Assembly: GCA_910588595.1 (NCBI GenBank)
Contig: CAJUQU010000077.1
Span: forward strand, 1 to 14,807
From: an uncultured Lachnospiraceae bacterium
GTDB lineage: Bacteria > Bacillota_A > Clostridia > Lachnospirales > Lachnospiraceae
Length of the DNA: 14,807 bases
Direction of reading: 5' to 3'
Below are positions 1-7,346 of this stretch, one piece after another; the first letter of the stretch is position 1; each line of letters starts with the position of its first letter. Under the pieces are notes generated by a model that saw only the letters and a program-made list of their open reading frames with translations, searched no databases and was not told the origin of the DNA. The position numbers and the translations under genes were made by a program.

Positions 1-1
1 T

Positions 2-142
2 GAAGGAGTCGTAGGGGGCAAAGGCATAAAGGGCAATGCCTTATGTCGACTGAATGCGGTGCAAATATCACGCAAAGTGGTGAATACGACGCTATGGCGT
101 CGTTATATAGATGGCGGGAATGATTTTTCAAACACGCTCTAG
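2..142 (+). CDS. Possible 3' end of an upstream gene (partial, unknown)
   Basis: An open frame enters from the left edge and stops at a TAG at 140-142. It would give a C-terminal tail of 46 residues, basic and glycine-rich at first and ending in RRYIDGGNDFSNTL. The codons are unremarkable and no family is recognised. Its stop lies just before a GGAGG (149-153) that probably serves the next gene, a spacing typical of two genes in one operon. If so, the pair could be the end of a secreted or polymorphic toxin followed by its immunity protein. That is inference only: 141 bases are too few to prove coding, and the frame could be open by chance. Confidence 0.3.
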   Translation, partial: EGVVGGKGIKGNALCRLNAVQISRKVVNTTLWRRYIDGGNDFSNTL

Positions 143-167
143 TATAGTGGAGGTAAATCTCAGAAAT

Positions 168-608
168 ATGGTATGGCTGAATCCAGATGATTACAAAGGT
201 CAAGAATATGTGGAATTAAGGTTAAATGCGCCAGAAAGCGAAAAAATATTTCTGGAATTTAATCCTCTGAAAATGTCTTGTGAGCCTGACTGGAATCCAA
301 TGTGGGAAGAGTGGCACTGCTATATTTCTCCGTTAAGAATTTATAAACAGGATTATGAACTTTTGCTTGACTACTTCAACAAAATATATCCTATCAAAGA
401 TGCCTTTGATGGAACAATAGAACCGGTTTTTGACGTGTGTTTTTGTAATTGGATTGGAATAAGTGATTGGCGTAGGATCATTGATGAAATAGAGAGGGAT
501 TTGAACCGCGTTAATAACGGGAAAAAAGGATTACTCACGGATTTTCTTGCATGGGTAAAAAAAGCGCTTAAGCATACATCTGTTATTATAGTTGAGGGTA
601 ATTTATAA
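168..608 (+). CDS. Small hypothetical protein, immunity-protein-like in form
   Basis: From the ATG at 168 this encodes about 146 residues. In-frame starts also exist at 111 and 120 (ATG) and 147 (GTG), but the only Shine-Dalgarno-like sequence is GGAGG at 149-153, 14 bases before ATG 168, so that start is preferred; the spacing is somewhat long. The protein is soluble-looking, without a signal peptide or membrane segment, rich in aromatic and acidic residues, and contains a segment FDVCFCNWIGISDW followed by a charged helix. Cytoplasmic proteins of this size and composition often sit behind toxin genes as immunity proteins, but I do not recognise a specific family. The gene is AT-richer than everything to its right, which suggests accessory or acquired DNA. 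Confidence 0.6.
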   Translation: MVWLNPDDYKGQEYVELRLNAPESEKIFLEFNPLKMSCEPDWNPMWEEWHCYISPLRIYKQDYELLLDYFNKIYPIKDAFDGTIEPVFDVCFCNWIGISDWRRIIDEIERDLNRVNNGKKGLLTDFLAWVKKALKHTSVIIVEGNL

Positions 609-632
609 ATACTCATTTATTTTAAGCCTGGG

Positions 633-652
633 GACTTTGGGAACACAAAGTC
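633..652 (+). other. Short hairpin downstream of the 168-608 gene
   Basis: GACTTTG (633-639) and CAAAGTC (646-652) form a perfect 7-bp stem with a 6-base loop, 24 bases after the stop of the small gene. No T-run follows, so it is not a textbook Rho-independent terminator. It may be a 3' end or processing structure. Confidence 0.35.
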
Positions 653-698
653 GAATTGGGATATAATAAATTGCCTTCATAACCACAACTTGATAAAG

Positions 699-717
699 GA
701 CAATAAAATTTATTGTC
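699..717. promoter_or_regulatory. Perfect 19-bp palindrome, candidate operator
   Basis: GACAATAAA (699-707) and TTTATTGTC (709-717) are exact inverted repeats around one central A. The right arm overlaps the -35 box at 713-718 of the promoter described next. That is where a repressor dimer would block RNA polymerase. No regulator gene for it lies in the window. Confidence 0.55.
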
Positions 718-741
718 AATTTTACTCCGCAATAGTATACT
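713..741 (+). promoter_or_regulatory. Sigma-A-type promoter for the flavin reductase gene
   Basis: TTGTCA (713-718) and TATACT (736-741) are each one base from the consensus -35 and -10 hexamers and are separated by exactly 17 bases. Transcription would start near 748, just before the first stem-loop at 752, leaving an untranslated leader of about 150 bases ahead of the ATG at 901. This is the best-matching promoter in the window. Confidence 0.6.
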
Positions 742-751
742 AATATTAATC

Positions 752-870
752 GAGTAGGGGAATGACCTTCTCCACTACTCGCGCGCCGGGCACCCGTCAG
801 CTTTTGCTGACATTCTTCCTCTAGCTGCCCGTGCGCATAAATAGGAACAGTTCCTTATCTGCTGTTCCTA
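752..870 (+). ncRNA. Structured leader: three consecutive stem-loops
   Basis: Three stems can be drawn by eye. Stem 1 pairs GAGTAG (752-757) with CTACTC (775-780) and continues for three pairs past a mismatch. Stem 2 pairs 783-792 with 826-836 (10 pairs, one bulge at 832) and encloses a perfect hairpin GTCAGC-TTTT-GCTGAC (796-811) plus a 14-base single-stranded stretch. Stem 3 pairs TAGGAACAG (842-850) with CTGTTCCTA (862-870). The promoter at 713-741 would place all three in the 5' leader of the flavin reductase mRNA. No T-run follows any stem, so simple attenuation is not obvious. It matches no riboswitch class that I recognise. It could instead be a dispersed palindromic repeat that inserted here. 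The base pairing is seen; the function is unknown. Confidence 0.5.
843..869. repeat. AGGAAC / GTTCCT half-sites (inverted plus direct)
   Basis: AGGAAC (843-848), a central A, and GTTCCT (850-855) form a perfect 13-bp palindrome. A third half-site, GTTCCT, follows at 864-869. This spacing suits a dimeric DNA-binding protein just upstream of the flavin reductase ribosome binding site. The same bases can also form stem 3 of the leader RNA, so an operator and an RNA structure are competing readings. Confidence 0.4.
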
Positions 871-900
871 AATAAATACACTGTAAAAGGAGAATGTATC

Positions 901-1404
901 ATGCATGTATTTCAACCAATTCCTGTTGATACCCTGGAGTTCAATCCTTTCGAATCGTTCGGAAAAGACTGGGCGCTCGTATCAGCCGGATCCAAAAAGA
1001 AGGCAAACACCATGACCGTCAGCTGGGGCGGCGTCGGCGTTCTCTGGGGAAAGAATGTCGCCTTCATCTTCATCCGCGACTCGCGGTACACCAAGGAAAT
1101 CATTGATGCCCAGGAGTTCTTCTCCATTTCCTTTATGGGAAAGGAATACAGGGAAGCTCTCAACTACTGCGGTTCCCACTCCGGGCGCGACACCGACAAG
1201 GTTGCCAATGCCGGTCTCACATGGAATTACAAGCTCGCTATTCCGTTCATCGACGAGGGTAGTTTCATTCTGCTGTGCCACAAGCTCTCCGCCACAAAAC
1301 TGACAAAGGATTCTTTCAAGTCACCGGAAATCGCAAAATGGTACACAGACGGTGATATGCACACGATGTATATTGCCGAGATCATCGACCTGATGGCGCG
1401 ATAA
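901..1404 (+). CDS. Flavin reductase family protein (FMN-binding split barrel)
   Basis: The 167-residue protein has the layout of the flavoredoxin/flavin reductase family. The segment NTMTVSWGGVGVLWGK (residues 36-51), followed by FIRDSRYT, is the usual FMN-contact region, and FFSISF with CGSHSGRDTDKV comes next, as in relatives. These are cytoplasmic FMN-binding proteins that move electrons from NAD(P)H or another donor to a flavin or protein partner; the partner here is unknown. Length is normal for small family members. AAGGAGA at 887-893 sits 7 bases before the ATG, so the start is secure. The gene stands alone, converging on the CPBP protease gene, and is preceded by an unusually elaborate regulatory leader (699-870). 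That suggests regulated expression, perhaps by redox state or an aromatic compound (inference). Confidence 0.88.
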   Translation: MHVFQPIPVDTLEFNPFESFGKDWALVSAGSKKKANTMTVSWGGVGVLWGKNVAFIFIRDSRYTKEIIDAQEFFSISFMGKEYREALNYCGSHSGRDTDKVANAGLTWNYKLAIPFIDEGSFILLCHKLSATKLTKDSFKSPEIAKWYTDGDMHTMYIAEIIDLMAR

Positions 1405-1407
1405 CGC

Positions 1408-1470
1408 GATAAAAAGATGTATGCCGCAAGCGACAGGCGATAAAATCCGACCTGGAGCCTGCGGCATACA
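1408..1470 (-). terminator. Terminator of the addB-addA-HAD-CPBP cluster
   Basis: TGTATGCCGCA (1418-1428) and TGCGGCATACA (1460-1470) are perfect 11-bp inverted arms around a 31-base loop. Read on the minus strand, the hairpin starts 4 bases after the CPBP stop codon and is followed by TCTTTTTATC, a fair U-tract. On the plus strand no T-run follows, so it favours minus-strand termination. The loop is longer than usual. Confidence 0.65.
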
Positions 1471-1474
1471 CCGT

Positions 1475-2407
1475 TTAATGATCCCTGCGGCAATTTTTTC
1501 GATATACCCAGAACACGCCCGCCGACAGCACTGTAAACAGCGCTCCCCACACCGGAGTTACCAGCACTCCCCATGCCACAGACTGTGACATCAGGAACAC
1601 GAAACTATTGACTGCCATATGCATCAGCACAGGCGCCGCAAAACAGCCGGAACACTCATAACAGAGCGCCATGAGGATTCCCATCGCCGTTCCGTAGAGA
1701 AACTGCGGCAGGTTCCCGTGAAAGATCCCAAACAAGAGTGCGGAAGCCACGACTGCCCTGGGCACGCTGTAAAACTTTTTGATCCGATTGTAGATCACGC
1801 CGCGAAATACCATCTCCTCCACTGTGGGAGAAACGATTCCGTACAACACGATCCCAAGCCATATCGGAACGGAGTACTGGATCGTCTCCACGGTCTCATA
1901 TTTGTCGGAATCGAGCACCGGATTGCCAGCCGCCGACATCACTTCCAACAAAATCTCGATCCCTATGTTCAGCGCCAGCGCCGCAGTGATGCCAAGCAGC
2001 ACGCACAGTGCCAGTCCCGCAGCCGTCCGCGCCGTCCTCTCCCCCCAAAATCCTGTTTTCACAAAACTCACAAGCTGCACCGGAGCGCTTCGATCGATGT
2101 CGATCTCCCCGTCCGTGCTCACTTCGATCAGAAATTCTTTGAGCAGAAAACTCACTGCGATCAGGCTTGCCGCACCGTTCACGACTGCGCTGAGCTGGCG
2201 CGCATGTTCCTCCACCCACACCGTGATCCCCGCTATGGGAAGCGCCGGGACTGCGATCGCCAGAACGAACATCGCCGCCGTCTTCACCAGCATATAGAGT
2301 ACAAACGGTCTTGCGATATATGCCAGCTTCTGCAGAAGCGTCGTCCGCTTCGGGGTGATCTTTGCCTGCCGCCTTGTGTTTGTTGTCCTGTCTTTTACTC
2401 CACCCAA
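1475..2407 (-). CDS. CPBP family intramembrane metalloprotease
   Basis: This 310-residue protein has several hydrophobic segments, after a basic N-terminus, and the three CPBP (Abi/CAAX protease) motifs. Glu197-Glu198 with Arg202 (VEEMVFRG) form motif 1, FGIFH with His230 is motif 2, and HMAVN (His263, Asn267) is motif 3. The glutamates and histidines are the expected catalytic and metal-binding residues within the membrane. Bacterial members act in bacteriocin self-immunity, peptide maturation or cleavage of membrane proteins; which applies here cannot be told. The start is a TTG at 2407 with GGCGGAG just upstream; no better in-frame start precedes the first membrane segment. It is last in the minus-strand cluster, 97 bp after the HAD gene, and an AT-rich stretch upstream could carry its own weak promoter. 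Confidence 0.88.
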   Translation of the reverse strand: MGGVKDRTTNTRRQAKITPKRTTLLQKLAYIARPFVLYMLVKTAAMFVLAIAVPALPIAGITVWVEEHARQLSAVVNGAASLIAVSFLLKEFLIEVSTDGEIDIDRSAPVQLVSFVKTGFWGERTARTAAGLALCVLLGITAALALNIGIEILLEVMSAAGNPVLDSDKYETVETIQYSVPIWLGIVLYGIVSPTVEEMVFRGVIYNRIKKFYSVPRAVVASALLFGIFHGNLPQFLYGTAMGILMALCYECSGCFAAPVLMHMAVNSFVFLMSQSVAWGVLVTPVWGALFTVLSAGVFWVYRKNCRRDH

Positions 2408-2505
2408 TCTGTCTCCGCCTTTCCTATCCTAATTTATCATTTCTAAATTTATCTACTCAAACGCAGGCATACGATCAACTGCTTCCCTGCCCGCGCTGAC
2501 ACCTG

Positions 2506-3180
2506 TCAGTCTCCTGTCCGCATCAACAGTTTTTCCAATGCCTCCACCGTGTCGACGATATGATCCGCGCCCGCCTGCTCCAGCTCTCCCTCCGGCGCGT
2601 AGCCAAAGGAAACCCCGACCGAGGTGATCCCGTGTTCTTTGGCACCCTCGATATCAAATCTGCGGTCGCCGACCATCGCCACCTCCGCCTTCTTTTCGGC
2701 GGATGTCATGCCGGCGGGAAGCATCTGCCGCAGCGCCTCCTCGACAACCTCCTCCTTCCTCCCGCGCGTTCCGTCCATGTTGCTGCCAATGATATAGTCA
2801 AAATACTTCCTGATCTCAAAATAATCAAGAATCCGCTCCACAAACGGCGTCGGCTTGCTCGACGCGATCGCGAGCGTCTTCCCGCCCGCTTTCAGCGCCG
2901 CAAGCATTTCTGCAATCCCCGGGTAGATCTCATTTTCGTAGATTCCCTGATCATTAAACCGCTCGCGGTACTTTTCGACCGCCGCCGCGGTCTGCTCCTC
3001 ATCCAGACCGTAAAATTCCCGGAAACTGTCTGCCAGCGGCGGTCCGATGAAAGGCTCCAGCTTATCGAGCGAGGGCTCCTCGATGCCGAGCGCCCGCAGC
3101 GCGTACTGCACCGAGCTCGTGATCCCGATCTTGGGATCTGTCAGTGTGCCGTCTAAGTCAAATAAAATGTACTGAAACAT
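2506..3180 (-). CDS. HAD family hydrolase (phosphatase of the Gph/PGP type)
   Basis: The 224 residues carry all four haloacid-dehalogenase motifs. DLDGT holds the nucleophile Asp8 and the acid/base Asp10; ASS near residues 106-108 supplies the motif 2 serine; Lys142 is a likely motif 3 lysine; GDRRFD (Asp172, Asp176) binds magnesium. The region from about 15 to 85 is a helical C1 cap, which defines subfamily IA. Members dephosphorylate small metabolites such as phosphoglycolate, nucleotides or sugar phosphates; the substrate cannot be read from the sequence. AGGAGG lies just upstream of the ATG, so the start is firm. It follows addA by 74 bp with no terminator and is probably cotranscribed. 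A link to DNA repair, for example clearing 3'-phosphoglycolate products, would be speculation. Confidence 0.88.
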   Translation of the reverse strand: MFQYILFDLDGTLTDPKIGITSSVQYALRALGIEEPSLDKLEPFIGPPLADSFREFYGLDEEQTAAAVEKYRERFNDQGIYENEIYPGIAEMLAALKAGGKTLAIASSKPTPFVERILDYFEIRKYFDYIIGSNMDGTRGRKEEVVEEALRQMLPAGMTSAEKKAEVAMVGDRRFDIEGAKEHGITSVGVSFGYAPEGELEQAGADHIVDTVEALEKLLMRTGD

Positions 3181-3254
3181 ACTTCCTCCTATCTATTCCA
3201 CGCCATCAAACAACTGGCGTTCAACACGTTTCACTTTTCCGTGCAGTACTCAGG

Positions 3255-6200
3255 TCAGATTCTGATCTCCTCCTGCAGATAAAACGAATACAGATACCGC
3301 TCCTTCACCTTTTTCCCCGTGATCTGTTCAAGTGCCATCTGGTAATAGTCCAGCTGTGTCCGATATCGTCTGATCAGTTCCTCCCTGCAGCTTACCTTAT
3401 CCGTCTTGTAGTCCGCAAGCACGATCTCGTCCTTCTCATAAAAAAACACATCGATGACCCCCTGGATCAGCACCGTCTCCGTCGGCGGGAAACTCGGCTT
3501 TAACCGATCCGCACTGATCCCGAGCACAAAGGGCTGCTCCTTAAAGAGTTCCGCTCTCTGGTTTGCCGCGATCATCCGCTGTGACAGGGCGGACTGGAAA
3601 AAGCATATCATTTTGTTCATGCTGACACACGCTAGCTCCTCCCTGGTCGCATTTCCTTCCGCAAGCCACTGCTCCTGCTCACTTTTCAGGATTGCATACA
3701 GACGCTTTCTGGTCCGCTCTTCATCTGCATGCCCCGCACCATCCGCTTTTTCGACGCGGAGCTTCTCTGAGAAGGACAGCAGCTCCATAACCTTGTGGAC
3801 CGCTGTGCCGTACTGGATCCCCGACTGCGCTCTCGCAAGATGCCCGACCGCCGCTGCCGGCGAATCTTTGGTCTGGTCTGATCCCCTATATTCCGACATA
3901 TCTGCGGTCTCGTCTGACGCCGCATTTTCTGACACATCTGTCATATTTTTGTGCAATTCGGCAGCAAAAGCAGGTATATAGTGCTCCTTTGGCATCATGA
4001 TCAATTCCTCGGACTCCGCAAACGCCTCCTCGTAGGACACTTTTTTGAGCTCCGACACCGTCGTCTTTACCGTCAGACCCTCCAGATCTTTATGAGGATA
4101 TATAAAATGCAGTTTCTCATAAAGCTTTGTCTTCAATTTCTGATCGTCCGCATCCTCCTGCGAAGGGATCTCCGCTCCTCCTGCCTTCGTGTCTGACCTC
4201 TCCGCATCCCGGGACGCTGCCATTCTGGCAAGTTCCTCCTCCAGAATAACTGCCCTGCCCTGCTGTCTCACCTGCATTTTCAGTTTTTCTGTCAGGTTTT
4301 GCGCCTCCTGATAGAGTTCGATCCCGATCGGAATATCCATGTAGGGCAGATGGTGCATCGCGTGTGAAAAACCTTTCTCCTCCAGGATCTCCCGCATGCA
4401 CGGGTGGCGCATCAGTGATGCCAGGATCATATCCATGTATGAGACCGCCCCCATCATCACAGAGTACGGCAGCTTTTCTGAGGACTCCATCGTCAGATAC
4501 ATGTTGTTGGCAAGTTTCCTGTCAAAGTCACTGGTAAAACCTGTGAGGATCAGCTTTTCCTTTGCCCTCGTGAGCGCCACATAGAGCACGCGCAGATCCT
4601 CACCGCGCGTGTCCTCCTTCATGCGCTGCGCCACTACATTTTTGCGCATGGTTTTTCGTTTCAGGCGAAGCATCGGATCAACATAGTCCACACCGATGCC
4701 AAGTTCCACGTCCATAAGTATGCTCTGCCGCATATCCATCTGATTGAATTGTTTGGACAATCCGCAGACAAAACAGACCGGGAATTCCAGACCTTTGCTT
4801 TTGTGGATCGTCATGATCCGCACAACATCCGCATTCTCATCAAGGATATTCGCCTCCCCGAAATCAACCTCCTGCTCCTGTATGGTTTCCAGATACCGGA
4901 TAAAGTGGAACAGTCCGTAAAAACTGGTATTCTGAAATGCGCCCGCCTTCTCGAGCAGCAGTCCGATATTGGCGATTCGCTGGTCGCCTCCCGGCATGGA
5001 GCCCACATAGGCATCGTATGACGTGTCTGCGATCAGCTGCTGCAAAAGCTCTTTGATCGGTGTGTACGCTACCTTCCGGCGGTACTTTGCGATCATTGAG
5101 AGAAATCGTTCCAGCTTTGCGCGAATCACCCCCACACTATCTTTGTGTGTGCTTTCATAATCCTCATGAACAAATGTTTTGTCAGCATCTATTTTGATCT
5201 CACCTTCGATGTCAGACGACCTCACACAGCAGACTGTATTATAATACAATTTTAACTGCTCATACAAAAATAACTTCTTTTTTTCATTTTTGTCCTGCGC
5301 CTGCCTCTCGAGAAAATCCCTCGCAAAACATCTGATCTCAGTGATCTCCGTCTCTGAAAAGTCAAAATACGGCAGCTTTAACACGCCAAATAAGGGAACA
5401 TCCTGCAGCGGATTGTCAAGCACGCGCAGGAAATTCACGATCCCCTGGATTTCCAGCGTTTCAAAGTACCCCGCCCTGCTGGTCACATGCACCGGAATCC
5501 CCCGCTCGGACAAGATCCTCCTGAAATCCTCGTCCCAGCCTGCAGTCGCCCGGAACAAAAGCACGATGTCCGAGTACTTTGCTGGTCTGACCTCTCCTGT
5601 CGCCGCATCTGTAACAGGAAATTTTCCCACGATCTGCCTGATACGCTCTGCCACCATCACTGCCTCGGTTTCCTTCTCGGAATACTTTGGCGTATCATCA
5701 TTTTCCGCCGCACTCTGTGCAAGGAGGGATTCTGGCGTTGCGATCAAAAGCTCTGTCCGGTAAATGTCATCCTCTCCCTTCCCATCCGGTTCCGGATAAG
5801 ATGCGCCCACATACAGTGCCGCCCTGTCATCGTACTCGACATTTCCAACTTTCGCTGTCATCAGCTGGCTGCATATGAAGTTCGTTGAGTCCGTCACCTC
5901 CCTGCGGCTCCTGAAATTCATGCTGAGGTCTATCCTGACATTTTTTGCCATGCCGTTCTGAGCGGCATTGGCATCATTTATGACATATGTGTCATATTTT
6001 TCCATAAAGATCTCCGGTCTTGCAAGGCGGAATTTGTAGATGCTCTGCTTGACATCACCCACCATAAACCGGTTGAAACGCCCTTTGTCCTCACCGGATA
6101 TACATTTTAACAGAAGCTCCTGGACCTCGTTGGAATCCTGGTATTCATCGATCATGATCTCCTCGAAATAGTCCTGCAGCTCCAGCGCCGTGTTTGCGGG

Positions 6201-7346
6201 CACAATATTCCCATCCCCGTCTTTTTTCAATAATATCTGCAGCGCAAAATGTTCCATATCCGAGAAATCGATCACGTTTTTGTCCCGCTTTGTCTGATCG
6301 AGCATCTGCTTGAAAGTGCATGTGAGCGACACGAGCTCCTCCACAACCTCCTGACAGGCTGCCATATCATTCAGGGTGTCCTCCACCGATATCTGAAACA
6401 GAAATCTTTTGAGATCCGCTACGTTCTTCTTTACCTCGTCGCGTATCGCCTTCACCATTTCCTTTAGAGCTGGGTCAACCCCTTCCACCTTCTTCGCGGA
6501 AAGTCTGCCAAAGGATGAATACGTAAACAGATCATACAATTCATCGTAGTCTGACGTACACCGCAGCCTCTCGATCAACTCGATATCCGCTGTGAGATTC
6601 TCCGAATACTGTATCGGTCCCCCCGCACCGCCTGCGATCCCCAGTGCCTGATACAGTCTGTCCCTGCACTCCTGCAGGATCGTGCGGATATAGGAGAGTG
6701 CACTCTGAAACCACTTTTTGCCGGGAAGCTCACTAACATCGCTGACCCTGTAATCCTCCAGCCGCTCCGTGAGCCACTCTTCCGGGAACGGATAGCTCAT
6801 GGAAAAGTGATACAGCCTGAGGATCGCCTCCTCAATCTTTTTTTCGTTTGTCCCTGTGCTGTAGCTCTCGACAAAGTGCAGAAAGCGCTCTGTCGGCTCT
6901 GTGTGTGCCTGCTCCAAAAGCCTGCCCATCACGTCCGCCTCAAGCATCTTCACCTCGCTCTCGTCCGCCACGCGAAACGCCGGATCCAGACCGATCTCAT
7001 TAAAATTATTGCGTATCACGAACAGGCAGAAAGAGTCTATCGTGGTGATCAGTGCATTGTGTATCAGGGATGCCTGCTTCTGCAGGTGCTCACTTTCCGG
7101 GTTCTCCTCAAGTCTCTGGGACACTGCCCTGCTGATGCGCTCCCGCATCTGTGCCGCCGCCGCGGAAGTGAATGTCACGATCAGAAGCCGGTCAATGTCG
7201 ACAGGTTTTTTTTCATCCGTGATCATCTGGATAATACGCTCTACCAGTACCGCCGTCTTGCCGCTCCCTGCCGCCGCGGATACGAGTATATTAGAATTTC
7301 TGGTATCAATGACACGCTGCTGATCCGGTGTAAAGTTCATTGCCAT
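3255..7346 (-). CDS. addA: ATP-dependent helicase/nuclease subunit A
   Basis: AddA of about 1,363 residues is the UvrD-like 3'-5' helicase with a C-terminal nuclease of the AddAB complex, which resects double-strand breaks for RecA loading. Counting from the GTG at 7349, visible motifs in order are Walker A AAAGSGKT (about 25-32), Walker B DEYQD (about 398), GDVKQSIYKFR, NFRSR, IHKSKGLEF (about 846) and ALTRAKEKL (about 926). The RecB-type nuclease follows: GTAVHKVMELL (about 1183), then GVIDVFF and LADYKT (about 1298-1311). It is longer than Bacillus AddA; part of the excess is a low-complexity acidic linker before the nuclease, containing a 12-residue duplication. The start is ATG at 7346 or GTG at 7349: the addB stop and this start overlap as GTGATG, so translation is probably coupled. 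A later ATG at 7337 is also possible. Confidence 0.97.
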   Translation of the reverse strand: MAMNFTPDQQRVIDTRNSNILVSAAAGSGKTAVLVERIIQMITDEKKPVDIDRLLIVTFTSAAAAQMRERISRAVSQRLEENPESEHLQKQASLIHNALITTIDSFCLFVIRNNFNEIGLDPAFRVADESEVKMLEADVMGRLLEQAHTEPTERFLHFVESYSTGTNEKKIEEAILRLYHFSMSYPFPEEWLTERLEDYRVSDVSELPGKKWFQSALSYIRTILQECRDRLYQALGIAGGAGGPIQYSENLTADIELIERLRCTSDYDELYDLFTYSSFGRLSAKKVEGVDPALKEMVKAIRDEVKKNVADLKRFLFQISVEDTLNDMAACQEVVEELVSLTCTFKQMLDQTKRDKNVIDFSDMEHFALQILLKKDGDGNIVPANTALELQDYFEEIMIDEYQDSNEVQELLLKCISGEDKGRFNRFMVGDVKQSIYKFRLARPEIFMEKYDTYVINDANAAQNGMAKNVRIDLSMNFRSRREVTDSTNFICSQLMTAKVGNVEYDDRAALYVGASYPEPDGKGEDDIYRTELLIATPESLLAQSAAENDDTPKYSEKETEAVMVAERIRQIVGKFPVTDAATGEVRPAKYSDIVLLFRATAGWDEDFRRILSERGIPVHVTSRAGYFETLEIQGIVNFLRVLDNPLQDVPLFGVLKLPYFDFSETEITEIRCFARDFLERQAQDKNEKKKLFLYEQLKLYYNTVCCVRSSDIEGEIKIDADKTFVHEDYESTHKDSVGVIRAKLERFLSMIAKYRRKVAYTPIKELLQQLIADTSYDAYVGSMPGGDQRIANIGLLLEKAGAFQNTSFYGLFHFIRYLETIQEQEVDFGEANILDENADVVRIMTIHKSKGLEFPVCFVCGLSKQFNQMDMRQSILMDVELGIGVDYVDPMLRLKRKTMRKNVVAQRMKEDTRGEDLRVLYVALTRAKEKLILTGFTSDFDRKLANNMYLTMESSEKLPYSVMMGAVSYMDMILASLMRHPCMREILEEKGFSHAMHHLPYMDIPIGIELYQEAQNLTEKLKMQVRQQGRAVILEEELARMAASRDAERSDTKAGGAEIPSQEDADDQKLKTKLYEKLHFIYPHKDLEGLTVKTTVSELKKVSYEEAFAESEELIMMPKEHYIPAFAAELHKNMTDVSENAASDETADMSEYRGSDQTKDSPAAAVGHLARAQSGIQYGTAVHKVMELLSFSEKLRVEKADGAGHADEERTRKRLYAILKSEQEQWLAEGNATREELACVSMNKMICFFQSALSQRMIAANQRAELFKEQPFVLGISADRLKPSFPPTETVLIQGVIDVFFYEKDEIVLADYKTDKVSCREELIRRYRTQLDYYQMALEQITGKKVKERYLYSFYLQEEIRI
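3870..3941 (-). repeat. Degenerate 36-bp tandem duplication inside addA
   Basis: Two adjacent in-frame 36-bp units encode TDVSENAASDET and ADMSEYRGSDQT, aligned residue by residue (D-S-E and S-D-T kept). The core 33 bases match at 25 positions. The repeat falls in the linker between the helicase domains and the nuclease of AddA, where length is usually free to vary. Confidence 0.6.

Noticed and set aside
1619..2446. A 275-codon plus-strand frame opposite the CPBP gene
   Set aside because: The product is rich in His, Arg, Cys and Pro without domain features, which is typical of a shadow of a GC-rich gene; the minus-strand frame has all CPBP motifs.
2496..2509. CTGACA-CC-TGTCAG palindrome at the HAD stop codon
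   Set aside because: It overlaps the coding end, has a 2-base centre and no T-run; probably chance.
3200..3220. ACGCCA ... TGGCGT hairpin between addA and the HAD gene
   Set aside because: Only 6 bp with no T-run on either side; too weak to call a terminator.
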